Position numbers and translations under genes: made by a program. This document shows positions 37,966 through 46,235 of a stretch of 64,000 bases of DNA, one piece after another. Position 1 is the first letter of the stretch. The number at the start of each line of letters is the position of its first letter. The notes beneath the pieces are model-generated. The model was not told the DNA's origin and made no database searches. It worked only from the letters and a program-made list of their open reading frames with translations. Source of the DNA: CAVQZA01 sp963724805 (GTDB lineage: Bacteria; Actinomycetota; Thermoleophilia; Gaiellales; Gaiellaceae); contig CAVRWA010000011.1 of NCBI GenBank assembly GCA_963724805.1, positions 434,001 to 498,000 on the forward strand, in the 5' to 3' direction.

Positions 37966-39068
37966 AGACCGAGATCGAGCGGCGCTACGGGCGCGTGCGG
38001 GAGGCGATGGCGCGCCAGGGCGTGGACGCGCTGATCGTGTCCGGCAACGAGTACACCGGTTTCGAGGGTGCGGTCACGTACATGTCCGGGTTCGTGATCG
38101 TGCACCGCTACGCCTACGTCCTGCTCCCGCTCGAGGGCGAGCCGTCGATCGTGTTCCCCAGCGAGGCCCGATACGTCGGCGAGCACGGAACGACCTGGAT
38201 CGATGACCAGGTCTTCGTCGACCATCCCGGCGCCTGGCTCGCCGACCGCCTCCGGGGCCAGCGGGTCGCCGTCTACGGGCTCGACTACGTGATGGCCGCG
38301 CGCGACTACCGCGCGCTGGACGGCCACGAGCTCGTCCCGTTCGACGTCCAGTTCGACCTCGCGAGAGCGGTAAAGAGCGAGCTCGAGCTCGAGTCGGTGC
38401 GCGACAGCGTCCGGATCAATACCGAGGGCTTCTGGATCTTCCTCGAGGCCTTCGAGCCGGGGAAGACGGAGCGCGAGGTGCTCGCCCCATGCGAGCAGTA
38501 CTTCGTCGCCGAGGGGTGCGGACGACTGACGATGGACATGGTGCTCGTCGGCCCGAACGGGTCGGCGCTGCCCGAGTTCAAGATCGCCGGCGACCGGGTG
38601 ATCGAGGCGACCGACCTCGTCCTCCCGTCGCTCGAGATCGCGGGCCCCGGCGGGCACTGGGTCGAGGTCTCGCGGGCGATCACCGCGGGCGCTCCCTCCG
38701 TGGACACGGTCCGGATGATGGAGGCCTACGACGAGTACTACGCGGCTGCGAAGGACGTGATGAAGGCCGGCGCGACCGCGCACGACGTCCACCGCGCGGT
38801 CTCCAGGGGCTTCAGCGACCGCGGCTACAAGCTCGGCCACGTCACGGGCCACTCGATCGGGATGACGATGATCGAGTTCCCGAAGATCGGCGAGGGGGTC
38901 GAGACCGTGCTCGAGGAGAACATGATTTTCTCGATGCACCCGCACGCGATCTCCGAGGACGGGCAGGCATGCCTCTACATGCAGGACACGTGGCTCGTCG
39001 GAACGGACGGCGGCGAGCCGCTCGCGCCGCTGCCGATGCGGATCTTCTCCGGCTCCGAGTCGCGCTAG
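37959..39068 (+). CDS. M24-family (creatinase/Xaa-Pro peptidase fold) protein with altered metal site
   Basis: 369 aa with an N-terminal creatinase-like domain and a pita-bread domain. The usual ligands are changed: the paired-Asp region reads VLPSLEIAGPGGHWVEVSRAI with no Asp, the His segment GHVTGHSIGMTMIE is kept, the first Glu position reads MIFSMHPHAISEDG, and the last reads CLYMQDTWLVG. A dinuclear peptidase site is therefore unlikely; a different metal set or a metal-free reaction, as in creatinase and other non-peptidase members, is possible. Compare the intact M24 site at 23292-24443. ATG 37959 overlaps panE copy 2. The TAG stop is the first three bases of a palindromic repeat. Confidence 0.82.
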   Translation: MVKTEIERRYGRVREAMARQGVDALIVSGNEYTGFEGAVTYMSGFVIVHRYAYVLLPLEGEPSIVFPSEARYVGEHGTTWIDDQVFVDHPGAWLADRLRGQRVAVYGLDYVMAARDYRALDGHELVPFDVQFDLARAVKSELELESVRDSVRINTEGFWIFLEAFEPGKTEREVLAPCEQYFVAEGCGRLTMDMVLVGPNGSALPEFKIAGDRVIEATDLVLPSLEIAGPGGHWVEVSRAITAGAPSVDTVRMMEAYDEYYAAAKDVMKAGATAHDVHRAVSRGFSDRGYKLGHVTGHSIGMTMIEFPKIGEGVETVLEENMIFSMHPHAISEDGQACLYMQDTWLVGTDGGEPLAPLPMRIFSGSESR

Positions 39069-39138
39069 ATGGCTGATGCCATGCCCGGGTGCGTCTGGGG
39101 ATGGCTCAGACGCGCGCAGGTGTGGCATCAGCCATCTA
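39066..39138. repeat. Palindromic repeat, short copy, shared by two convergent genes
   Basis: 73-bp element with perfect 16-bp arms (39066-39081 and 39123-39138; 17 bp with the flanking C/G) and an inner GCGTCTG/CAGACGC hairpin (39091-39097/39107-39113, 9-nt loop). Each end supplies the TAG stop codon of the gene running into it: the M24-like gene from the left, the M29 peptidase from the right. It is related to 10910-11076. It probably works as a bidirectional transcription or mRNA end. Confidence 0.85.
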
Positions 39139-40329
39139 GATCTGCCAGGCGCCCCGGCGCAGCACCGGGACGCGCTCGCCCGCCTCGGTGATCCCGGTGA
39201 CGGCGACCTCGTCGCTTCCGATCATGAAGTCGGTGTGGACCTCGCTCACGTTCAGGCGGGGCAGGTCCTCGCGCAGGACGCACGACTCGTAGCCGGCGCC
39301 GAACGCGATGTGGCTCGAAGCGTTCTCGTCGAGCAGGGTCTCGTAGAAGACCGTGCCGAGTGACCCGATCCGGCCGGCGCCGTCGACGAGGGCGACCTCG
39401 CCGAGGCGGCCCGCGCCGTCGTCGGTCGCGAGCTCGCCGCGCAGGGCATCCTCGCCGGTCTCGGCCCGCAGCTCCGCGACCCGGCCGTCCTCGAAGCGCA
39501 GTTCGAGGCCGCGCACGACGACGTCGGCGGCGAAGAACGGCATCGTCGCTCGGACGATTCCGGCCACACGCTCCGGGTCGGGCGCGGTGAACGTCTCCTC
39601 GGTGGGCAGGTTCGGGAGGTGCGCGATCCCGTCGACCGTCATGCTCCGGCCGCTCTCCCAGCGGCTGCTCGGCAGGAGCCCGACCGTGAGGTCCGTTCCC
39701 GGCCCCTCGAAGTGCAGCGCGTCGAAGCGACGCTCGTTCAGCGCCGCCGTCGCCCTGCCGAGCGCGACGAGGCGGGCCTCCCAGGCCGCGACCGGATCGT
39801 CCTCGTCGAGGCGGCAGACGTGCTCGACCGCCTCCCAGAGCGCCTCGAGCGCGTCCTCCGGCTCGAGCTCCGGATAGGCGAGCTCCGCCCACGGTTGCGT
39901 CGGGCTCGGCGCCACGCACCAGTTGATCGTCTGCTCGTTCACGAGCTCCATGTACTCCTTCAGCGACGGCAGCCGGTCCCGGGCGACGAGCGCCGGGTCG
40001 AGGTCGTCGAAGAGGGTCGGGGCGAGGGTGCCGTGGAGCGCGATGATGGCCGCGCGTGCCTCGCCGAGCGCCCGTACTCGGTCGCCGTACCACGGCGGCA
40101 CCCAGTCGAGCGTGTCCGCCGCCGCGTGCTCGATTCTGATGCGCTTCACCCAGGGGTCGAAGTAGTTGACGTCGACGAAGCGCGCACCGGCCCGGTAGCA
40201 GGCCGCGGCGATCGCGCGGCTCGCACCCTCGCGCCCCGGCTCGCAGTCCACGAAGACGACCTGGCCGGCCTGGACGTTGGCGCCGACGCGGACGATCAGC
40301 TCGGCGAGTCGGTCTAGCCTGTCGTCCAC
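39136..40329 (-). CDS. M29 family aminopeptidase
   Basis: 397-aa dinuclear metallo-aminopeptidase of the thermophilic aminopeptidase (AmpS/AmpT/PepS) family. GTDLTVGL, HLPNLPTEETFTAPD (glutamate ligands), SSHIAFGAGYESC (His) and SEVHTDFMIGSDEV (His, Asp) occur in family order. GTG 40329 shares its first base with the xdhC TAG stop, so it is translationally coupled to the upstream gene; the frame stays open across xdhC, but that extension is a shadow. The stop codon lies in the arm of the repeat described separately. Confidence 0.9.
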   Translation of the reverse strand: MDDRLDRLAELIVRVGANVQAGQVVFVDCEPGREGASRAIAAACYRAGARFVDVNYFDPWVKRIRIEHAAADTLDWVPPWYGDRVRALGEARAAIIALHGTLAPTLFDDLDPALVARDRLPSLKEYMELVNEQTINWCVAPSPTQPWAELAYPELEPEDALEALWEAVEHVCRLDEDDPVAAWEARLVALGRATAALNERRFDALHFEGPGTDLTVGLLPSSRWESGRSMTVDGIAHLPNLPTEETFTAPDPERVAGIVRATMPFFAADVVVRGLELRFEDGRVAELRAETGEDALRGELATDDGAGRLGEVALVDGAGRIGSLGTVFYETLLDENASSHIAFGAGYESCVLREDLPRLNVSEVHTDFMIGSDEVAVTGITEAGERVPVLRRGAWQI

Positions 40330-41387
40330 TAGGCAGCGGGTGTCGGCTGCGAGCGCACGCTTCCGGCTCGCTCGCGCAACGGCCCACCCGGCCGCCCGGC
40401 GCGCGCCGCCATGATCTCGGTCAGGATCGAGACGGCGGTCTCGGCGGGCGACTCCGCGCCGAGGTCGAGCCCGGAGGGGCCGTGCAGCCGCTCGAGTGCC
40501 TCGGCGGCCACGCCCGCCTCGAGCAGGCGCTCCCGCCTCGAGGCCTGAGCGATGCGGGAGCCGAGCGCGCCGATGTAGAACGCGTTGCTCGCGAGCGCGC
40601 CGGCCAGCGCCGGGACGTCGAAGCGCTCCTCGTGGGTGAGCACGACAATCGCGTCGTCGGGCCCCGGGCTCAGCTGCGGGAGCACGTCGTCGGGCCAGCC
40701 GACGACGATCTCGTCGGCGCTCGGCAGCCTCTCCGGGGTCGCGAAGCGGCCGCGCGCGTCCACCACGACCGTCCGCCAGCCGAGCAGCTTCGCCGCCGCG
40801 CAGAGCGACTCGGCCGTGTCGATCGCGCCGAACGCGAGCACCCGCGGCGGAGGTCCGTAGACCTCGGCGAACGCGCGGCCGCCGTCCTCGAGGTCGACCA
40901 CCCGGCTCTTGCCGCCCTGCAACCCGTCCGCGAGCGGCACGAGCGCGGCATCGCCGAGCACCTGGCCACCGTCGAAGACGAGTGCCTCGGCGCCGATGCG
41001 TGGCCCCTCGATCACGGTGAGATGCACGGCCCGCCGACCCTGCTCGGCCGCCTCGAGCACGCGCTCGACGAACGGTCCGGGCGACTCCTCGACGAACACG
41101 TCGATCTCGCCGCCGCACGAGAGCCCGACCGTCGCCGCGAGCTCGTCGCTGATCCCGTAGCTCAGCAGGCGCGGCTCGAGCCCGGCGAGCACCTCGCGCG
41201 CCTCGCCGAACACGTCGCTCTCGACGCACCCGCCCGAGACCGAGCCCGCGAGCTCACCGCTCTCGGAGACGAGGAGTTTCGAGCCGATCGGGCGCGGAGC
41301 CGAGCGGCGCGCGCCCACCACCGTCGCGATCGCGAAGCGTTCCCCGCGCGCGCGCCAGCGTGCGATGTCGGCGGCGAGCTCTTTCAC
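40329..41387 (-). CDS. xdhC: XdhC/CoxI family molybdenum-hydroxylase maturation protein
   Basis: 352-aa accessory factor that binds and sulfurates the molybdenum cofactor before insertion into xanthine/CO-dehydrogenase-type enzymes. The N-terminal CoxI domain has GERFAIATVVGARRSAPRPIG and GSVSGGCVESDV with the conserved Cys; a second Cys is in VGLSCGGEIDVFVE. The C-terminal Rossmann-like XdhC domain has PRVLAFGAIDTAESL and AFYIGALGSR. GTG 41387 follows TACGAT by 7 nt, so it is probably leaderless. It most likely serves the enzyme at 15795-19581, the only such hydroxylase in the window, although it is 21 kb away in another operon. Confidence 0.9.
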   Translation of the reverse strand: MKELAADIARWRARGERFAIATVVGARRSAPRPIGSKLLVSESGELAGSVSGGCVESDVFGEAREVLAGLEPRLLSYGISDELAATVGLSCGGEIDVFVEESPGPFVERVLEAAEQGRRAVHLTVIEGPRIGAEALVFDGGQVLGDAALVPLADGLQGGKSRVVDLEDGGRAFAEVYGPPPRVLAFGAIDTAESLCAAAKLLGWRTVVVDARGRFATPERLPSADEIVVGWPDDVLPQLSPGPDDAIVVLTHEERFDVPALAGALASNAFYIGALGSRIAQASRRERLLEAGVAAEALERLHGPSGLDLGAESPAETAVSILTEIMAARAGRPGGPLRERAGSVRSQPTPAA

Positions 41388-41418
41388 GCCGCCAATCGTA
41401 TAGACGTCGTCGCGGCCT

Positions 41419-41589
41419 TCAGTGCGGTTGGCCGCAGCCGCAGATCGTCTGGCCGAGGCGGCGGCGCTCCAGTGGGAGCCCGCACTGGGCGCAGGACGGC
41501 GGCAGGACCTTGGCGCTGACGAGCAGCGCCTGCGCGACGGTCGCGAAGACGACGAGGTACGGAAGCACGAGCCAGGTCGGCAACAGCAT
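41419..41589 (-). CDS. Small membrane-anchored zinc-ribbon-like protein
   Basis: 56 aa. Residues 5-28 (TWLVLPYLVVFATVAQALLVSA) form one transmembrane helix, followed by a cytoplasmic cysteine knuckle: CAQC at 33-36 and CGC at 50-52, enough for one zinc ion. Function unknown. ATG 41589 has an AAGGGAG-like site upstream (GATAAGGGAGCC). It sits between xdhC and the copper-protein gene on the same strand, 38 bp after the latter. A longer frame upstream runs antisense-like through the neighbour and is not credible. Confidence 0.6.
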   Translation of the reverse strand: MLLPTWLVLPYLVVFATVAQALLVSAKVLPPSCAQCGLPLERRRLGQTICGCGQPH

Positions 41590-41627
41590 GGCTCCCTTAT
41601 CGGCCGAGTGCCCCCGCGGATTTAGAC

Positions 41628-42884
41628 CTAATGGACCACGATCGTCTGCGTCATCCGAGCCGGGTGGAGCGAGCAGTAGAAGTTGTAGGTACCGGCGCGC
41701 GTGAAGCGGAAGCTGAACGATCCCGATCTCATCGAGGGCGACGCGATTCCGACGGGGCCCGTCGCGAGGGTCACGTCGTGCGCCACCGTGCCGACGAAGC
41801 GCCAGCGGAAGGTCTGGCCGAGATGGAGCAGGACGCGCTGGGCGCCGTAGCGATAGTCGCTCACCGTCGTGCTCGCGATGTTCTTCGCGACGGGCCCGCT
41901 CGGCCGCCTCAGGAGCGTCAACGGCATCGACGGCGTGGGGGGCCCGGGAGAGCCGAGATCGACCTGGAGCGGCGGCACGGGCGCGCAGCCTTCCCCGACG
42001 GCGCCCGGCGCGAAGAAGAGCAGCATGATCCCCATCACCCGCATGTGGGGGATGCTGTTGTCGTAGACGGCCGTGAGCCGTAGGACATCGCCGGCAGAAA
42101 CGGGGATCCCGGTGGGGCTCTCGAAGCGCGACATGTGCGTCGGCCCCGGCTCGTGCATCATCGGCATCGGCATCACGCCGCCCCAGGTCGGCAACGACCG
42201 GAAGAGCCGCTCGCCGCACGTCGTGTCGGCGAGGTCGAGGCGGACGCCGCCGCCGTGGAGGTGGCCGCCCCCCGCGACGATGCGCCCGCTCACCGGCAGG
42301 CGGAAGGCGGAGGACCGGGAGTACGTCGAGCCCTTGTCGCCCGTCCCGGGCACGGTGAAGATCGGGTCGCTCGTGCAGTTGTGGACGTCCAGCCAGATCG
42401 GGCGTACCGGGGTGAGCGCCTGGCCGGTGACGTATGTGACCGTGTACCGGACGATCACGTTCTGGGCGCGCTTGTGGTGGTTCATCAGCATGTAGACCAG
42501 GCCCCACAGGTCATCGGCGGCGTTCTGGTAGCCATAGCCCGGCGGCAGCGCCAGCTCCATCCGCTCCTCGCCTTCGGCATAGAAGCGCTCGGCGATCGAG
42601 TCCGGGCAGGTGTAGTCGCGGGCGCGCACCTTGGCGAAGACGACGTGGTGCAGCATCACGTCGAGCGGCGAGACGACGTTGCCGGCGCCGTCCACGAGGT
42701 CGGCTTTCATCCCGACGACGTAGCCGTCGACCTGCGGGTGGGGCACGAGCTGGTAGCTCGTGGCGACGCCGTACGCGGCCACCGGGATCGGCGCCGACTT
42801 GAAGACGAGGGTCTGGGTGGCAGCGTGCGCACCCACCGGGAACACGAGCGCGGCGAGCACGGCGAGGAGCGCGACCCGGGACAT
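41628..42884 (-). CDS. Secreted copper-monooxygenase-like protein with C-terminal cupredoxin domain
   Basis: 418-aa exported protein, signal peptide about residues 1-21. The middle part resembles the two copper domains of PHM/DBH-type type II monooxygenases: DVMLHHVVFAK (His79-His80), MNHHKRAQNVIVRY, GGHLHGGGVRLDL, THMSRFESPTG and SIPHMRVMG supply candidate His/Met ligands in that order. The last 60 residues are a plastocyanin-like cupredoxin with His369, Cys404, His407 and Met411 (HDVTLATG ... YNFYCSLHPARMTQ). The fusion would give an enzyme with its own electron-transfer copper. TATAGT lies 7 nt before ATG 42884 (leaderless). A purely copper-binding role is the alternative. Confidence 0.72.
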   Translation of the reverse strand: MSRVALLAVLAALVFPVGAHAATQTLVFKSAPIPVAAYGVATSYQLVPHPQVDGYVVGMKADLVDGAGNVVSPLDVMLHHVVFAKVRARDYTCPDSIAERFYAEGEERMELALPPGYGYQNAADDLWGLVYMLMNHHKRAQNVIVRYTVTYVTGQALTPVRPIWLDVHNCTSDPIFTVPGTGDKGSTYSRSSAFRLPVSGRIVAGGGHLHGGGVRLDLADTTCGERLFRSLPTWGGVMPMPMMHEPGPTHMSRFESPTGIPVSAGDVLRLTAVYDNSIPHMRVMGIMLLFFAPGAVGEGCAPVPPLQVDLGSPGPPTPSMPLTLLRRPSGPVAKNIASTTVSDYRYGAQRVLLHLGQTFRWRFVGTVAHDVTLATGPVGIASPSMRSGSFSFRFTRAGTYNFYCSLHPARMTQTIVVH

Positions 42885-42918
42885 GCCCGGAACTATAGGC
42901 GGCGCTACACTCTGCCCT

Positions 42919-43149
42919 GTGAGCTGGCTGTTCGCGATCCTGCTCGCGCTCGCCGTGGTTCTGGTCGCTGCAGCAGAGTGGCCGCGTCTACAGCAGCGCT
43001 TCGGCGTCGAGGCGCGTCGCCGGCGCGAGCGCGCCCGCCGGAAGGCGGGCCTGAAGCTGCTGAAGACCGAGAGCGACGAGTTCGTCGCCAGCGTCGAGCG
43101 CGATCTCGACCAGCTGCCGACGCTCGACCACGATCACGACCGTCCCTAG
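42919..43149 (+). CDS. Small single-pass membrane protein
   Basis: 76 aa, unknown family. Residues 2-20 (SWLFAILLALAVVLVAAAE) form a transmembrane segment, followed by a strongly basic region (EARRRRERARRKAGLK) and an acidic tail ending HDHDRP; the charged part is probably cytoplasmic. GTG 42919 follows TACACT (42906-42911) by 7 nt, a leaderless pattern. It is divergent from the copper protein, with 34 bp between the two starts, and overlaps the convergent subtilase gene by 4 bp. Confidence 0.68.
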   Translation: MSWLFAILLALAVVLVAAAEWPRLQQRFGVEARRRRERARRKAGLKLLKTESDEFVASVERDLDQLPTLDHDHDRP

Positions 43150-45638
43150 CCGCTGACGCGGAAGGTCGCGCTGAAAGTCGTCGTGTTCGGGAGGATCGGC
43201 CCGGTGTTCTCGTTGTTCTTCGACTCCTGGACGTCCGAGGCGACGAGCGTGACCCGATGCGTGCCGGGCGGCACGCCCCTGAGCGCGATCACGGCCCGCC
43301 CGTTGAGATAGGCGACGGCGCGGGTCTTTCCGTCGACGGTTGCGTGGACGCTCGAGGGATCGACGCCGGAGCCGTTGTCCCTGACCGAGAGCCGGAGCCC
43401 GGCTGCCGCGGTCGCAGTTCGGCTGACGATGGCGACGACGGGCGGCGTCCGGTCGTCGACCCAGTAACGGAAGGTGAACTTGCCGGGCCGGTTTCCGGTC
43501 GGTGTGTCGAACACGACGTCGTAGTCGCCGGCCGAGGGCAGCGTTACCGAGGCCACGGGCTCGAGCGCGTAGAAGTCGGGCTGGTACGGGTTGAGCGCGA
43601 ACGGAAGGGCGGTGTAGCCCGCCAGACGGTTCTCGTCGCCCGCGTAGACGATTCGAGGGGTGACCGTCACCCCGGGCGCGAGGGTGAGCACGGCCACGCC
43701 GAAGTTCGCCACGGCACCGCTGCTCTTCACGCGGAACACCTGCTCCGGGCCGCCGAGAGCGGTCTTCACGCCGATCCCGTTCGGCGCATCCGGGTAGCGG
43801 TAGGACGAGACGAGCGAGGCCTTGCCGCTCGTGTTCCCCGGGTAGACGCCCGGCCGGCGGAGCGGCGTGGTCGGCTCCGTGCCGAGCTTCGGCGCGGTGA
43901 CCCGGAACCAGTAAGGAATCCGGCGGACATTCGAGCCCTGCGTGAGCACGACGAACCCGGTCTGGTCGGACTCGGCGGCGGACGAGCCCACCGCGGCGGA
44001 CAGCTGCAGCTGCCCGGGCACCGTCACGGTCGTGGGCGCGGTAACCGACACGCCCCGCTCGGGATTCTGTTGCACGACCAGGACGCCCCAGGAACCGGCG
44101 CCTCCGCCCGCATCGGTGAGCGTGACCGAGCGCGCCGCGGTCGTCGAGCGGTGCATCAGGCCGAACGAGACCGTGGTCGGCGCATCGAAGATGAGCGGCG
44201 CGTTCGCACGCGGGATGTCGATCACGCCGCCGCCTTCGCGCGTCGTCGGCGCCTCGACCGTCTTCGCCGTTCCCGAGTAGGCCGGATCGCCTGTGAGGAC
44301 GAGCGCCGACTTCACCTGCGCGGGGGTCCAGTCCGGATGCCGCTGCATCAGGAGCGCGGCGGCGCCCGCGACCATGGGCGAGGCCATGCTGGTGCCGCTG
44401 AGCGTGTCCCAGGAGCCGGCGTGTGTCGGGACGGACGAGACCACGTTCACGCCCGGAGCGCTGACCTCGGGCTTGAGCTGGAGCGAGATGGGGGTCGGCC
44501 CGCCGGACGAGAAGTCGGCGATCACGTCGGTCGGCGCGCTGCGGCCGTTCGTCACCGCGGCGACGGCGATCGCGTCCGGCGCCGAGGCGGGAGAGCCGAC
44601 GGTGCCGAAGCCGAGGTCGGCGAAGTCGTTCCCCGCGGCGGTGACGCAGACCACGCCGGCCGCCGAGGCTGCCTGGATCGCGTCGACCACCACGTCGCGC
44701 TTCGGCGTCACCTCGGGCTCGCCGATCGAGAAGTTGAGCACGTTCATGCCGTCCTTGACGCCCGCCTCGATCGCGGCGGCGATCTCGGGCGAGTTGCCGT
44801 CGAGGCCGTTGCCCGGTGTCGGCACGGTGAGCGCCTTGTAGTTGCCGATGTACGCCTTGGGCGCGACCCCCGAGACGGAGACCGTGCGGCTGACCGCAGT
44901 GCCGTTGTTTCCGGCCGCGATCCCGGCGACGTGCGTCGCGTGCTCCGAGAGCTCGGGGTCGAACGGCAGCGCGGCGTACTTCCAGGTCGTATGCGCGGGC
45001 GGGAACGCGCGCGCGACGATCACCTTCGCGGTCGTGTAGGCCGTGTTCCCTTTCGGGTATCCGGCCGGCATCGTGTATCCCGCCGGGTCGAAGAACGGAT
45101 GCGTCTGGTCGACGCCTTCGTCGACGACTCCGATCTTGATTCCCTGGCCCGCCGTGGAGAGGTCGGTGCCCCACATCGCGGGCGCGCCGATCAGCTGCGG
45201 GCTGCGGTCGAGGAGCGCGTGGTAGGTGACGCTCGGGTAGACCTCGGCGACACCGGGCACCGATGCGAGCCGGGCCGCGTCATCGCGCGGCACGACGACG
45301 GCGATCCCGTCGAGGACGACCCCGTAGCGCCAGCGGACCTTCGCGTCGGGGATCGTGTGGACGATGCGCCTCTCGAGCGAGCGCTGCGCTCCCGCGAGGG
45401 TACGCAGGTACGAGACGCTCGCGGGCGCGCGCACGTCGAGATGACGGTGGCGCGTGGTCGCGGCGGCAAGAGCACGGTTCGAGCGGGTCGCGGCGACGAG
45501 CGAGGGCGCACTTAACCGGACGACGAGCTCGATTGTGTTGCCGGCGGCAGGCGCAGGCGTGCGCGCCGCAGCCGTCGCGCCGAGCACGAGCGCGACCGCA
45601 GCGACCAGAAGTGTGAGACCGCGCTTCAGGGAGTGCAT
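43146..45638 (-). CDS. Secreted S8 family serine peptidase (subtilase)
   Basis: 830-aa exported subtilase. Signal peptide about residues 1-25; an inhibitor-I9-like propeptide (IELVVRLSAPSL ... VRWRYGVVLDGIAVVVPRDDAARL); then the catalytic domain with Asp173 (IGVVDEGVDQTHP), His233 (SEHATHVAGI), oxyanion Asn337 (AAGND) and Ser417 (SGTSMASPM). The C-terminal 380 residues are beta-rich Ig/Fn3-like modules without transmembrane or LPXTG signals, so the protein is probably released. The start is ATG 45638; no clear ribosome-binding site, but a strong palindrome lies in the leader (45701-45731). Confidence 0.92.
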   Translation of the reverse strand: MHSLKRGLTLLVAAVALVLGATAAARTPAPAAGNTIELVVRLSAPSLVAATRSNRALAAATTRHRHLDVRAPASVSYLRTLAGAQRSLERRIVHTIPDAKVRWRYGVVLDGIAVVVPRDDAARLASVPGVAEVYPSVTYHALLDRSPQLIGAPAMWGTDLSTAGQGIKIGVVDEGVDQTHPFFDPAGYTMPAGYPKGNTAYTTAKVIVARAFPPAHTTWKYAALPFDPELSEHATHVAGIAAGNNGTAVSRTVSVSGVAPKAYIGNYKALTVPTPGNGLDGNSPEIAAAIEAGVKDGMNVLNFSIGEPEVTPKRDVVVDAIQAASAAGVVCVTAAGNDFADLGFGTVGSPASAPDAIAVAAVTNGRSAPTDVIADFSSGGPTPISLQLKPEVSAPGVNVVSSVPTHAGSWDTLSGTSMASPMVAGAAALLMQRHPDWTPAQVKSALVLTGDPAYSGTAKTVEAPTTREGGGVIDIPRANAPLIFDAPTTVSFGLMHRSTTAARSVTLTDAGGGAGSWGVLVVQQNPERGVSVTAPTTVTVPGQLQLSAAVGSSAAESDQTGFVVLTQGSNVRRIPYWFRVTAPKLGTEPTTPLRRPGVYPGNTSGKASLVSSYRYPDAPNGIGVKTALGGPEQVFRVKSSGAVANFGVAVLTLAPGVTVTPRIVYAGDENRLAGYTALPFALNPYQPDFYALEPVASVTLPSAGDYDVVFDTPTGNRPGKFTFRYWVDDRTPPVVAIVSRTATAAAGLRLSVRDNGSGVDPSSVHATVDGKTRAVAYLNGRAVIALRGVPPGTHRVTLVASDVQESKNNENTGPILPNTTTFSATFRVSG

Positions 45639-45700
45639 GTTACGTAGGACGTCCGAAGCGGGCTCCGGTTCTGCGCGGGCGGTGGATGGAGGGAGGGAGG

Positions 45701-45731
45701 GGAGTGTGCCGGGCGCGGCCCAGCACACTCC
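45701..45731. repeat. Strong palindrome in the subtilase leader
   Basis: GGAGTGTGC (45701-45709) pairs with GCACACTCC (45723-45731). After one mismatch, GGGC pairs with GCCC around GCG. It lies 63 bp upstream of the subtilase start on its leader side, with no T-run. It could be an operator or an RNA stem. The rest of 45639-45898 shows no gene. Confidence 0.45.
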
Positions 45732-45898
45732 GGGAAGCATGTCTGCCCTTGGGGAGAGGTAGACGATGGAACGACCGTAGCGATCGTGCGAAACGGTTCA
45801 ATCCGCGAAACCCACGTAGCTCGGCCTCTTGGGAACCCGTAGTCCGCGGCCCTGGGACAGGCAGCCCCGGCGTCGGCGTCGCTAAACTGTCGCTCCGC

Positions 45899-45982
45899 GC
45901 GGATGTGGCGGAATTGGTAGACGCGCACGGTTCAGGTCCGTGTGGGGGAAACCCCGTGGAGGTTCAAGTCCTCTCATCCGCA
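45899..45982 (+). tRNA. tRNA-Leu (CAG)
   Basis: 84-nt class II tRNA with long variable arm: acceptor GCGGATG/CATCCGC, anticodon CAG (decodes CUG) in the GGTTCAGGTCC loop region, variable arm GTGGGGGAAACCCCGT, T-arm GGTTCAAGTCC. CCA is not encoded. TAAACT at 45883-45888 is a good -10 box. Confidence 0.97.
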
Positions 45983-46185
45983 TAGCCTGTTTTGCAGGGC
46001 TTTCCTGGTCGGCCCCTTTGTCCGTGGCCCACAAGCCTGCCGACAGAACGAGCGGAGGTGGTAAAGCCATGACCGAGGTCGAGGTCTACGGGCAGCTCGT
46101 CGCGCTCTGTCCAATCGACCACGGTTGCGGCGCTGAACCCGAGCCAGTCGGCAACCTCAGCGGCGGTCAGCAGCCGTTCGCCCAT
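45964..46185 (-). CDS. Excisionase/MerR-like helix-turn-helix protein, probably a remnant
   Basis: 73 aa. Residues 4-32 (RLLTAAEVADWLGFSAATVVDWTERDELP) are a typical helix_turn_helix/excisionase-like DNA-binding unit. The expected wing and recognition tail then give way to an unrelated Gly/Arg-rich stretch. The frame ends inside the antisense of the tRNA-Leu 3' end, so the C-terminus is probably frameshifted or truncated. No integrase is present. An HTH fragment at the 3' end of a tRNA suggests the scar of an integrated element. ATG 46185 keeps the full helix. Confidence 0.5.
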   Translation of the reverse strand: MGERLLTAAEVADWLGFSAATVVDWTERDELPVDLDLGHGFTTSARSVGRLVGHGQRGRPGKPCKTGYADERT

Positions 46186-46235
46186 CGAGGGATTCCTCTA
46201 ACGCAGGGCTCGCCCGGCGTCGATATTGGGATTCG

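Noticed and set aside
39136..41229. Single 697-codon minus frame suggesting a fused M29 protein
   Set aside because: Only the last 397 codons show M29 features; the upstream part is an out-of-frame reading of xdhC, which has its own complete frame.
42135..45515. Plus-strand open frame of more than 1,100 codons opposite the subtilase
   Set aside because: Low-complexity Arg/Asp/Gly composition and an intact subtilase with its catalytic triad on the other strand.
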